From CAVQBC01 sp963710665 (lineage in GTDB: Bacteria > Actinomycetota > Thermoleophilia > Solirubrobacterales > Solirubrobacteraceae): 64,000 bases of DNA. The notes under the pieces are model-generated. The model was not told where the DNA came from. It ran no database searches and was given only the letters and a program-made list of their open reading frames with translations. Position numbers and translations under genes: made by a program. Positions 35,316 through 44,026 of the stretch are shown here, one piece after another. Location: assembly GCA_963710665.1 (NCBI GenBank), contig CAVQBC010000005.1:124001-188000 (forward strand). The letters are read 5' to 3'. Position 1 is the stretch's first letter. Each line of letters starts with the position of its first letter.

Positions 35316-36218
35316 ATGACCGCGACCGCGGCCTCAGGCGCCGAGCGCCGGGGCGGCACGCCCGCCGCCGTCGCGATGGTGCTCGCCGCGGTCGGCTCGC
35401 TGCAGTTCGGCGCGGCGTTCGCCGCGACGCTGTTCGACGAGCTCGGCCCGGGCGGCGCCGCCTTCCTGCGCCTCGCGCTCGCGGCGGTGATCCTGATGGC
35501 GCTGTGGCGTCCCCGCCTGCGCGGCCGCTCCGCCGCCGACCTGCGCGTGGCGGTGGCCTTCGGCCTCGTGCTCGGCGGGATGAACTGGGCGATCTACGAG
35601 TCGTTCTCGCGCATCCCGCTCGGGATCGCGGTCACGATCGAGTTCGTGGGGCCGCTGGGCGTGGCCGTGGCGGGCTCGCGGCGCGCGCTCGACCTGCTGT
35701 GGGTCGTGCTCGCGGCGGCCGGCATCCTGCTGCTCGCCGACCGGGGCGGGGGCGGCGGCCTCGACCCGCTCGGCATCGTGCTCGCGCTCGTGGCGGGGTG
35801 CTGCTGGGCCGCCTACATCCTGCTCAGCGCCCGCACCGGCCGCCGCTTCCCGGGCGGCCACGGCCTCGCCCTGGCGATGGTGGTGGGCGCCCTGCTGACG
35901 CTCCCCGCCGGCGTCGTCCAGGCCGGCGACGCGCTGCTCGACCCGCGGCTCCTCGCGGGCGGGCTCGTGGTGGCGATCGCCTCCTCGGTGCTGCCGTACT
36001 CGCTCGAGCTCGAGGCGCTGCGGCGGCTGCGGGCCGCGGTGTTCGGCGTGCTGATGTCGCTCGAGCCCGCGATCGCCGCGCTCGCCGGCCTGGTCGTCCT
36101 CGGCCAGGCGCTGGGCGCCGGCGAGCTCGTCGCGATCGCGCTGGTGCTGGCCGCCAGCGCCGGGGCGACGCTGACCCCGCGGCGCCCGGACGCCGGCGCC
36201 GCGGAACCCGTCGTCTAG
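35316..36218 (+). CDS. EamA-family (RhtA-like) exporter
   Basis: The 300-residue protein has ten predicted membrane segments in two EamA repeats (about residues 18-140 and 150-285). 'GGMNWAIYESFSRIPLGIA' and 'TIEFVGPLGVAVAGSRR' match the RhtA threonine/homoserine exporter group. It begins eight bases after the ABC ATPase stop, so it is co-transcribed, and lies between that ATPase and its permease. Substrate probably an amino acid or small polar metabolite; not proven. Confidence 0.85.
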   Translation: MTATAASGAERRGGTPAAVAMVLAAVGSLQFGAAFAATLFDELGPGGAAFLRLALAAVILMALWRPRLRGRSAADLRVAVAFGLVLGGMNWAIYESFSRIPLGIAVTIEFVGPLGVAVAGSRRALDLLWVVLAAAGILLLADRGGGGGLDPLGIVLALVAGCCWAAYILLSARTGRRFPGGHGLALAMVVGALLTLPAGVVQAGDALLDPRLLAGGLVVAIASSVLPYSLELEALRRLRAAVFGVLMSLEPAIAALAGLVVLGQALGAGELVAIALVLAASAGATLTPRRPDAGAAEPVV

Positions 36219-36230
36219 CCTGGCTGGCCG

Positions 36231-37007
36231 ATGTCGTCCCTGATCGCCGCCCACCGCGGGCTGATCGCCCTCTCCTCGCGCGAGGTCGCGCGCGTCCTCA
36301 AGCTGTGGACGCAGACGGTCGCCGCGCCGATCATCTCCAGCGCGCTGTTCATCCTCGTGTTCGGCCTGTCGCTCGGCGGGCGCATCCGCGAGGTCCACGG
36401 GGTGCCCTACGAGCAGTTCATCGTGCCTGGGCTGATCGCGATGGGCATGGCCCAGGCGGCCTACGCGAACAACTCCTCGAGCGTCTTCCAGGCCCGCTTC
36501 GACCGCTACCTCAACGACGTGCTCGCCGCGCCGATGCGCGGCTGGGAGGTCAACCTCGGCCTCAACCTCGGGGGCGTGGTGCGCGCGCTGCTGATCGGCG
36601 GCGGGCTGTTCGCGGTCGCGGTGCCGCTCACCGGCGTGCCGGTGCGCGAGCCCCTCGTGCTCGTCCTCTCCATCGTGCTGCTGCTGGCGCTGTTCTGCTC
36701 GTTCGGCGTCGTGGTCGGGGTGTACGCCGAGTCGTGGGACCAGTCGGCGTTCGTGACCAACCTCGTGATCCTGCCGCTGTCGTTCCTGGGCGGCGTCTTC
36801 TACTCGATCGACTCGCTGCCCTCGCCGTGGCAGGAGATCTCGCACGCCAACCCGATCTTCTATCTGATCAACGCGGTGCGGGCCGGCTTCTTGGGGACGG
36901 CGGACGTGTCGGTCGCCCTCTCGCTGGCGGTGACCGCGGTGATCGCGGCCGCGTCCGTCGCCTGGAGCGTGTGGCTGTTCGCCACCGGGCGGCGGCTGAA
37001 GCCCTAG
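36231..37007 (+). CDS. ABC-2 type permease
   Basis: The 258-residue membrane protein has six predicted segments (starting near 'TVAAPIISSALFILVFGLSL' at about residue 27). The ABC-2 signature appears as 'LPLSFLGGVFYSIDSLPSPW' near residue 180 and 'ANPIFYLINAVRAGFLG' near 205. It would pair with the ATPase at 34529-35308 to form an exporter. Its last 140 bases overlap the convergent arginase-like gene. Confidence 0.9.
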   Translation: MSSLIAAHRGLIALSSREVARVLKLWTQTVAAPIISSALFILVFGLSLGGRIREVHGVPYEQFIVPGLIAMGMAQAAYANNSSSVFQARFDRYLNDVLAAPMRGWEVNLGLNLGGVVRALLIGGGLFAVAVPLTGVPVREPLVLVLSIVLLLALFCSFGVVVGVYAESWDQSAFVTNLVILPLSFLGGVFYSIDSLPSPWQEISHANPIFYLINAVRAGFLGTADVSVALSLAVTAVIAAASVAWSVWLFATGRRLKP

Positions 37008-37863
37008 GCGGTCCCAGGTCGGCGAGCGCGGCGATGATCCGCCCGGCGGTGGCGGCCATCCGCCCGCCGGCGTCGGCAGCGGGCTCGTAGGCCGTGACGG
37101 CGGCCGCGGCGACCTCGAAGCGGTCGCCGACGGCGGCGAGCGCATCGAGCACCTGGCCGGCGCTCAGCCCGCCGGGCGCCGCGTAGCGGTTGGCGATCCC
37201 CTCCGCGGGGTCGAGCGCGTCGAGGTCGACGTGCAGGTAGACCCGGCCGACCCGGCCGCGCAGGTCGTCGAGCGCGGCGGCGAGGCCCGCGGCCGAGCAC
37301 GCGCCGGCGGGCAGCGCCGCGATCCCCGAGCCGCCGAGGCGCTCGCGCTCGTGCGGCTCGAGGTCGCGGACGGCCGCGAGCACGACGTCGCGCTCGGGGA
37401 CCGGCGCGAGGCCGGGCACCGTGGCGCGCAGCGCCGGCCATCCGCGGCCGGTGAGCAGGGCGAGGCCCATGGCGTCGAGCGACCCCGAGCGCGAGTCCTC
37501 CGGCGTGTCGAGGTCGGCGTGGGCGTCGAGCCAGACGATCCCGAGCCCGTCGGCCCCGACGCCCGCGACCGTCCCGAGGCAGCTGTTGCAGTCGCCGGCG
37601 AGCACGAGCGGGAACGCGGCCTCGGCGACCGCGTCCCGCACGAGGCCGGCGATCGCGCGCGCGACCGCGAAGACCCGCGCCGCCTCGGGCGCGCCGGCGT
37701 CGGCGGGGCCGGCGACGCGCAGCGACGCCGGGCGCCCGGGGCGGGCGAGCGCGTCCGGGAGCCCGCCCGCCTCGAGCAGCCGCCCCGGGCCGCGCCCGCG
37801 GTCGACCCCGGCCAGCCCGTCGTGGTGCGGCGAGGCGATCAGCCGCAGCTCCCGGCGCCCCAT
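36868..37863 (-). CDS. Arginase/agmatinase-family protein with altered metal site
   Basis: The ureohydrolase fold is clear: 'IVWLDAHADLDTPED' (D-x-H-x-D metal ligands, about residue 112) and 'YLHVDLDALDPAEG' (about 215). The first motif, normally G-G-D-H-S, reads 'LAGDCNSCLG' near residue 88, so the metal-ligand His is replaced by Asn. The true substrate is therefore uncertain. The enzyme core ends near residue 285; the last 45 residues are Arg/Pro/Ser-rich, run antisense through the permease gene, and probably are not real. A frameshift near 37004, where another frame has a stop, could give a shorter protein. Confidence 0.72.
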   Translation of the reverse strand: MGRRELRLIASPHHDGLAGVDRGRGPGRLLEAGGLPDALARPGRPASLRVAGPADAGAPEAARVFAVARAIAGLVRDAVAEAAFPLVLAGDCNSCLGTVAGVGADGLGIVWLDAHADLDTPEDSRSGSLDAMGLALLTGRGWPALRATVPGLAPVPERDVVLAAVRDLEPHERERLGGSGIAALPAGACSAAGLAAALDDLRGRVGRVYLHVDLDALDPAEGIANRYAAPGGLSAGQVLDALAAVGDRFEVAAAAVTAYEPAADAGGRMAATAGRIIAALADLGPPRASAAARWRTATRSRRRTRPRSPRSPPARGRPTRPPSPRSRPAPR

Positions 37864-37914
37864 CGGCGGATTGTGCCCGGCGCCGGGCGGCTCGCGGCTA
37901 GGGCGGCGGCGTGC

Positions 37915-38922
37915 CTACTCCCGCCCGTCGAGCCACTCGCGCATGGAGATCGGGCGCTCCGAGTACTCGCCGGTCTCGAGCTCCCGCCGCAGCTCGTCGA
38001 GCATCCCGAAGCGCTCGGCGACGACGTTGTGCTGGTGGATCGTCTCGAGGTTCTCCTGGCGGGCGGAGACGAAGTGGCGGTCGGTGAGATGCCCGAAGGC
38101 CTCGACCACGCCGCGCACCATCTCGCGCACGCAGTCCTCGACGAAGCGCGGGCGCCGGTGGGCCTTCTCGACCACCAGGCCCTCGTCGGAGCGCTTCATG
38201 AGCTCGTAGATCTCCGACGACATCGAGGACTCGACGATCTCGAGCAGCGTGAGCGCGTTGATGTCCGTCTCGCAGTTCTCGGGGCAGCCGATGTACAGCG
38301 TGCCGAGCCCGCGCTGGTTGTGGGTCGCCACGGGGACCGCGGCGAGGATGCGGCCGATCTCCTCCTCGGAGAAGCCGTCCTCGAGCAGCCGCTCGCGCGA
38401 GCGCGCCGCGACGAGCGTCTGCGCGCACGGGCACGCCGTCATCCCCTGCGCGGTCACGCCGCTCAGCCGGCGCGTGCCGGCGGCCGACGCGACGGCGACG
38501 CCGTGCAGCGAGTAGATCTCCTGGGTGAGGATGCCCGACTCGGGCGCCGGCTTGTGCTCCGGGTAGCGCGCCTCGATGCGCACCTCCGCCCGGCGGGCGC
38601 CCTGCCGGTCGCGGACCTTCTCGGCGATGTGCTGCGCGAGCGTCTCGGCGCGGAAGCTCGACTCTCCGAGCACCACCTCGCCGATCGCGTCGTTGATGAC
38701 CTCCTCGAACCGCGACATATGGGCCCCCTTCTGCTGGGGCCCGAGGTCGACGAAGCAGTCCAGGCGCGCCGAATAGAGCTGCTCGGTGCCGTTCTCGGAG
38801 ATGCGGATGACCTTCTCGACATCGGTGACGCCGACCCGCGAGAGCGAGACCTGGAGGGTCGGCAGCTGGGACTGGACGTCCTCGACGGCGAAGGTGGTGG
38901 GGGTTCGGTCGGACGTTGGCAT
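37915..38922 (-). CDS. folE2: GTP cyclohydrolase, FolE2/MptA type
   Basis: The 335-residue protein makes the first pterin precursor from GTP for folate or methanopterin-type cofactors. It has the FolE2/MptA features 'VSLSRVGVTDVEKVIRI', 'DCFVDLGPQQKGAHMSRFEE', the active-site 'GMTACPCAQTLVA' Cys and a second region 'ATHNQRGLGTLYI'. It is longer than most bacterial FolE2 proteins and looks more like the archaeal MptA branch. FolE2 is metal-flexible and often zinc-independent. The promoter region upstream is shared with rpoD. It could feed the tetrahydropterin used with Fae nearby, an inference. Confidence 0.87.
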   Translation of the reverse strand: MPTSDRTPTTFAVEDVQSQLPTLQVSLSRVGVTDVEKVIRISENGTEQLYSARLDCFVDLGPQQKGAHMSRFEEVINDAIGEVVLGESSFRAETLAQHIAEKVRDRQGARRAEVRIEARYPEHKPAPESGILTQEIYSLHGVAVASAAGTRRLSGVTAQGMTACPCAQTLVAARSRERLLEDGFSEEEIGRILAAVPVATHNQRGLGTLYIGCPENCETDINALTLLEIVESSMSSEIYELMKRSDEGLVVEKAHRRPRFVEDCVREMVRGVVEAFGHLTDRHFVSARQENLETIHQHNVVAERFGMLDELRRELETGEYSERPISMREWLDGRE

Positions 38923-38964
38923 GACGAATGGAGAGTAGCCAGACGGGTGAAAATGGGGTCGCTC

Positions 38965-38997
38965 TTGCGCGACAAGGCGGGAATCTTGTGCTATACG
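38965..38997 (+). promoter_or_regulatory. Possible promoter for the sigma factor gene
   Basis: A stretch TTGCGC (38965-38970) is followed by TGTGCTATAC (38987-38996), an extended -10 box with T-A-T-A-C-G. Spacing from TTGCGC to TATACG is 21 bases, longer than usual, so the extended -10 may be the key element. About 125 bases of leader separate it from the rpoD GTG at 39125. Function is inferred from sequence only. Confidence 0.35.
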
Positions 38998-39124
38998 AGT
39001 TCGTTCAGAGGCGGAACGCCACCCTGGGCGACCACCCGGCGGACAGACGGCTAGCCCATCGCGACCGGTGTCGCGGCTCGCAGCGAAGCACTGCAAGACA
39101 TAGCTCAAGGACAGGAGCGACCCC

Positions 39125-40315
<1,191 letters not shown>

Positions 40316-40336
40316 CGCCGGCGGCGCAAACGCCGT

Positions 40337-40376
40337 CCAGACGCCCCGACCGGCCCACGCCGGCCGGGGCGTCTGG
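40337..40376. terminator. Strong hairpin between convergent rpoD and regulator genes
   Basis: Arms 40337-40353 and 40360-40376 form a 17-base stem (one G-T pair) with a six-base loop, CCCACG. It lies 21 bases after the rpoD stop and 18 before the regulator stop on the other strand, so it could end transcription from both. There is no T-rich tail, so it would be a GC-rich intrinsic-like or Rho-assisted terminator. Confidence 0.75.
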
Positions 40377-40394
40377 CCGTCAGTCCCGGGTCGC

Positions 40395-41762
40395 TCAGGC
40401 TTCGACCGGCGGGCGCAGCCGGTTCTCGATGCGCTCGCGCGCCTCGATGATCAGCGGCGCCTTGGAGCGCTCGAGGAGGGGACCCGGGTGGAGCTCGGCG
40501 GCGGCCTCCTCCTCGCCCTCGTCGAGCAGGCGCTCGACGTCGAGGAAGTCCGCCTCGACGTCGGCGACGAGCCGGTACGGGTCCGCCATGAGCAGGCAGC
40601 CGAGCAGCTTGCGCAGGCGCGACATCTCGGCGCGGACGGACACGCTCTTGGCGTTGGAGCCGTAGATCTGCGTCGCCAGGTCCTTGCCGCTCATCCCCTC
40701 GGGATTCAGCGCGAGCAGCGTGAGGATCTCGCTGTGGCGCGGGCTCAGCTCGACGGTGCCGCCGCCCTGCGAGAGCGTGGCGCGCCGGCGGCCGAGCCCC
40801 TCCAGCCGGAGGGCGGCCTTGGGCGGCTCGCTCGAGCTGCCGACCTTCCACACGATCGAGGCCTGGCCGCTGTCGAGCGGCTCGGCGACCGCGCCGACGC
40901 CGGAGGACAGCGTGAAGCGTCCGCCCTCGGGTGGGACGTCGATGTGGTCTCCGAGCCAGCCCGGCGGGCTCGAGACCACCACGCGCCCGGACTTGTCGAC
41001 CAGCCCGCTCGCCTGCTTGGAGCCGCGGGTCACGAGCGCGAGGTAGCGGGCGCGGTGATGCTCGTCCTCGCGCGCGGCCTCGAGCGCCAGGTGGCTCTCG
41101 GCGGCGCGCGCGATCGCGGTGATCAGCGAGAGGCTGTGAGGGTGGGCGGTCCGGAAGCTGCCCGACAGGTTGACCGCGCCGAGGAGCCTGCCGGTGGCCG
41201 GATCGTGGATCGGCGCCGCGGCGCACGTCCAGCCGTGGAGCATGCTGCAGAAGTGCTCGGCGGAGAACACCTGCACGGGGTGGTCGAGCACCAGCGTGGT
41301 GCCCACGGCATTGGTCCCGGCGGCGACCTCGCTGCACAGCCCGCCCGGGAGGAAGTGGGCGATGGCGGCCGCCTCGAGCATCTTGGGATGCCCGTCGGCC
41401 CAGAGCAGGAGGCCGCTGGCGTCGCTGAGCACGACCAGGTGCCGTGCGTCATCGGCGACGTCGCCGAGCATGCTCTGCAGCAGCGGCAGGACCCGGGAGA
41501 GCGGATGCGTCGCGAACCGGTCCGCCGCCTCTGACTCGCTGAGCATCCGCGGCACCGGCCGCGCCGGGTCGACACCGGCGCTCGCGCATCGCATCCAGGA
41601 GTCGAGGACGACCTCGCGCACGATGGCGCGGCCGTCCTGCGACTCGGCGAGCATCTCGGCCGTCACCTGGCCGCTCAGGACGAGGTCCTGGACCTTGCGG
41701 AGCAGCCGGGCCCGCTTCAGCGGGTCACCGTCTATGGGAGCGCCAAGCCACTGGCCGGCCAC
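40395..41762 (-). CDS. GAF-domain regulator with C-terminal winged helix (AcoR-like, no AAA+)
   Basis: The 455-residue protein has an N-terminal segment and GAF domain (about 30-220) of the AcoR type ('SWMRCASAGVDPARPVP', 'CSEVAAGTNAVGTTL', 'CAAAPIHDPATGRLLGAVNL'), as in activators of acetoin/alcohol genes. The AAA+ sigma-54 domain of AcoR is missing. The C-terminal part (about 325-455, 'VELSPRHSEILTLLALNPEGMSG', 'SVSVRAEMSRLRKLLG') is a winged helix of OmpR/AfsR style. GTG 41762 follows AAGGAGAG. It lies directly downstream of fae and the PQQ genes and is the best candidate for their regulator. Confidence 0.82.
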   Translation of the reverse strand: MAGQWLGAPIDGDPLKRARLLRKVQDLVLSGQVTAEMLAESQDGRAIVREVVLDSWMRCASAGVDPARPVPRMLSESEAADRFATHPLSRVLPLLQSMLGDVADDARHLVVLSDASGLLLWADGHPKMLEAAAIAHFLPGGLCSEVAAGTNAVGTTLVLDHPVQVFSAEHFCSMLHGWTCAAAPIHDPATGRLLGAVNLSGSFRTAHPHSLSLITAIARAAESHLALEAAREDEHHRARYLALVTRGSKQASGLVDKSGRVVVSSPPGWLGDHIDVPPEGGRFTLSSGVGAVAEPLDSGQASIVWKVGSSSEPPKAALRLEGLGRRRATLSQGGGTVELSPRHSEILTLLALNPEGMSGKDLATQIYGSNAKSVSVRAEMSRLRKLLGCLLMADPYRLVADVEADFLDVERLLDEGEEEAAAELHPGPLLERSKAPLIIEARERIENRLRPPVEA

Positions 41763-41914
41763 GGATCGTCTCTCCTTGTGCTGCGCTGCACGTCTCCTCC
41801 GTCCTCGCCTATTTTCCAGGCACTCGCGCGCAGCAAACCGGATCCGCACGCGGCATCGACCGGAAACATGACCGCTGCGCTCCCACGCCCCGCGGCGGTC
41901 GCGTCGGGCTGCGC

Positions 41915-42427
41915 CTAGGCCTCGACACCGCCGGCGAACGGGTGCCTTGCGGCGGGTTCCTCCGCCACCACGGTGTCCGCGCTCGGCTCGTTCGCGAGCG
42001 CGCGGGCGATCGACTCCTTGGTGGCGGCGTAGTTGTAGTCGAAGATCTTCTTGTCGTCCGTCGCCTCCCAGTGGATGAAGATCCCCACGATCAAGCAGAG
42101 GTCGTCGGCGTCCTGCGCGCTGAGGACGCCCTCGCGGACCGAGTCGACCACGGCGCGCGCCACCGCGGCCTGGGCGGGGCCGAACATCTGCAGGGCCTGC
42201 TTCTCGCCCTTGATCGTGACCTTGTTGGAGATCACCGTGTCGGGCTTGCACGGAAGGTTGGGGGCCACCACCGCGAGGAGGTTCGTGTGCCCCTCCTTCT
42301 GGTTGACCAGCGAGCTCGCGAACGCGTGACCGGCGGGCCCGTCCTTCGGCCCGATCAGCAGGTCGACGTGGGCGACCTCGGCGCCGTCTCCGACGAGTGA
42401 CTCTCCGACCAGCAGTGACCTCGGCAT
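41915..42427 (-). CDS. fae: Formaldehyde-activating enzyme
   Basis: The 170-residue protein matches Fae, which joins formaldehyde to tetrahydromethanopterin in methylotrophs and some archaea. The catalytic His is His20 in 'GDGAEVAHVDLLIGPKDG'. 'LLAVVAPNLPCKPDTVISNK', 'QMFGPAQAAVARAV' and 'LIVGIFIHWEATDDKKI' are all typical, and the C-terminus ends '..HPFAGGVEA', like Methylorubrum Fae. ATG 42427 follows AGGAGGG. Fae indicates a tetrahydropterin-linked formaldehyde oxidation route. It has its own promoter behind the quinoprotein gene. Confidence 0.92.
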   Translation of the reverse strand: MPRSLLVGESLVGDGAEVAHVDLLIGPKDGPAGHAFASSLVNQKEGHTNLLAVVAPNLPCKPDTVISNKVTIKGEKQALQMFGPAQAAVARAVVDSVREGVLSAQDADDLCLIVGIFIHWEATDDKKIFDYNYAATKESIARALANEPSADTVVAEEPAARHPFAGGVEA

Positions 42428-42503
42428 TCGCTGACCCTCCTGCTCGGGCGATGCCCTCCACATCCCACGCAACCGCGACCCACGCGGCGCGAGGGGTCGG
42501 CCG

Positions 42504-42545
42504 ACCCTACCCACTGGTTGCGCCACTGGCAAGGGATTCGCGCAA
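42504..42545 (-). promoter_or_regulatory. fae promoter with flanking inverted repeat
   Basis: On the minus strand, TTGCCA (42532-42527) and TAGGGT (42509-42504) are separated by exactly 17 bases, a good sigma-70 promoter 77 bases before the fae ATG. An inverted repeat TTGCGC/GCGCAA (arms 42518-42523 and 42540-42545) spans the -35 box and could be an operator for the adjacent GAF regulator. The promoter is well formed; binding is an inference. Confidence 0.6.
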
Positions 42546-42562
42546 TTTGCCAGGTTCCGGCC

Positions 42563-44026
42563 CTAGCCCACCCGCCGCGCCGGCCTGAGCACGGTGAGCC
42601 TGCCGGCGCCGCCCCCGCCGGCCCCGGCCGCGCCGGAGACCACGGCCAGGTAATCCACGCCGCCGATCGTGTAGACGATCGGCGCCGACGCGTAGCCGGT
42701 GTCGAACCGCCGCCGCCAGGCGATCCGGCCGTCGCCGGCGTCGAAGGCGTACAGCGTGCCCGCGGTGTCGCCCGCGAACACCAGGCCACCCGCGGTGGCG
42801 GTCGCGCCGCCGAGCATCGGGGCGTCGACGCACTGCCGCCAGCGCACGCGGCCGCGCTCGAGGTCGATCGCCGCGAACGTGCCGGCGGGCCGCTCCGCGC
42901 CGGTGGCGCCCGTCCCGCCTGGGACCGGCGGGGGCCCGGACACGTACGCCGCGCCGGACCTCGGGCTCAAGGCCACGGGGGCGGCCGACGACCCCGCGGG
43001 GACGCCGGGACAGCGCCGTGCCCGGTCCTCGGGGGTGGGCACCGGGCGGTAGAGCGGGCGCCCCGAGCGCGCGCTGAGGGCGAGGAAGCGGCCGCCCAGG
43101 CCGGCCTGGCCGACCGCGCGCACGCGGCGGCCGTTGGCCTTCGTCTCGAAGATCACCACCGCCGAGCCGGCGCCGTGGTCCCACGGCTCGTGGTGCAGCC
43201 AGTCGACCTCGCCCGTGCGCGCGCGCAGCGCGAGCAGCCCGGCCGGCGAGCGCCCCGCGCGGCGCGGGCCGGGCGCAGCCCCGCTGGGCGGGCCGCCGGT
43301 GCCGGCGTAGAGGATGCCGCGGGTCGTGTCGATCGTCGGCGGTGCCCACACGCCGCCGGTGCGCCGCCGCCACTCCTCCTCGCCGGTCTCTCCGTCGAAC
43401 GCGGCCACGAACCCGCGCGCGCCGTCGTCGTCGCGCGTACCGGCCGCGAACGCGACGCCGTCCCACACGGTCGGCGCGGCCGTGCAGCGGGCGCCGGCGT
43501 CCGCGACCCGCGTCCGCCACAGCCGGTGCCCGGTCGCCTCGTCGAGGGCGTGCAGCCGGCAGTCCAGGGTGAGCGCGTAGACCTTGCCGTCGGCGACCGC
43601 CACGGCGCGGTCGGCCGGGAGCGGCACGCCCTGCTCCCCGCGGCGCGACGGGCGGGCGACGTGTCGCCAGACCAGTCGCCCGGTGGCGGCGTCGAGCGCC
43701 AGGACCTCGTCGGCGGGGGTCGTCACGTACATCCGCCGGCCGACCACCACCGGGTGGGTCGCGCGGCCCGGCGCCCCGCGTCCGGGCCCGCGCCGCCACG
43801 CGACCTCGAGTCCGGCCACGGTCGAGGCGCGGATCCGGTCGGCGGGGCTGAAGCGCGTGTTGTCGGCGGTCTTGCCGAACAGCGGCCAGTCCCCGCCGGA
43901 GTGCGAGCCTCCGCGCGCGCCCACGACCGCGACGACGGCGCCGGCCACCACCAGGGTGCCGACGGCGATCAGGGCGATCAGGCGGCTGCTCATCGCGCCC
44001 CACCGGCCGGGAGCGCGACTGGTCAC
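42563..44026 (-). CDS. Membrane-anchored PQQ-type quinoprotein
   Basis: The 487-residue protein has an N-terminal membrane segment (about 13-36) and an eight-bladed propeller of the PQQ dehydrogenase class: 'DWPLFGKTADNTRFSPADRI', 'YVTTPADEVLALDAATGRLVW', 'VYALTLDCRLHALDEATGH'. It is shorter than methanol/alcohol dehydrogenases (about 600) and lacks the vicinal Cys-Cys. The catalytic/lanthanide motif D-Y-D (XoxF) or D-Y-S (ExaA) appears here as D-H-G at 283-285 ('EPWDHGAGSAVV'), so lanthanide use is unlikely. It directly follows pqqE with a GTGA overlap. It may be a short dehydrogenase or a PQQ-binding assembly factor. Confidence 0.8.
   Translation of the reverse strand: MTSRAPGRWGAMSSRLIALIAVGTLVVAGAVVAVVGARGGSHSGGDWPLFGKTADNTRFSPADRIRASTVAGLEVAWRRGPGRGAPGRATHPVVVGRRMYVTTPADEVLALDAATGRLVWRHVARPSRRGEQGVPLPADRAVAVADGKVYALTLDCRLHALDEATGHRLWRTRVADAGARCTAAPTVWDGVAFAAGTRDDDGARGFVAAFDGETGEEEWRRRTGGVWAPPTIDTTRGILYAGTGGPPSGAAPGPRRAGRSPAGLLALRARTGEVDWLHHEPWDHGAGSAVVIFETKANGRRVRAVGQAGLGGRFLALSARSGRPLYRPVPTPEDRARRCPGVPAGSSAAPVALSPRSGAAYVSGPPPVPGGTGATGAERPAGTFAAIDLERGRVRWRQCVDAPMLGGATATAGGLVFAGDTAGTLYAFDAGDGRIAWRRRFDTGYASAPIVYTIGGVDYLAVVSGAAGAGGGGAGRLTVLRPARRVG

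Noticed and set aside
42563..44026. Lanthanide methanol dehydrogenase (XoxF) call
   Set aside because: Too short, D-Y-D replaced by D-H-G, and vicinal cysteines absent; called a quinoprotein only.
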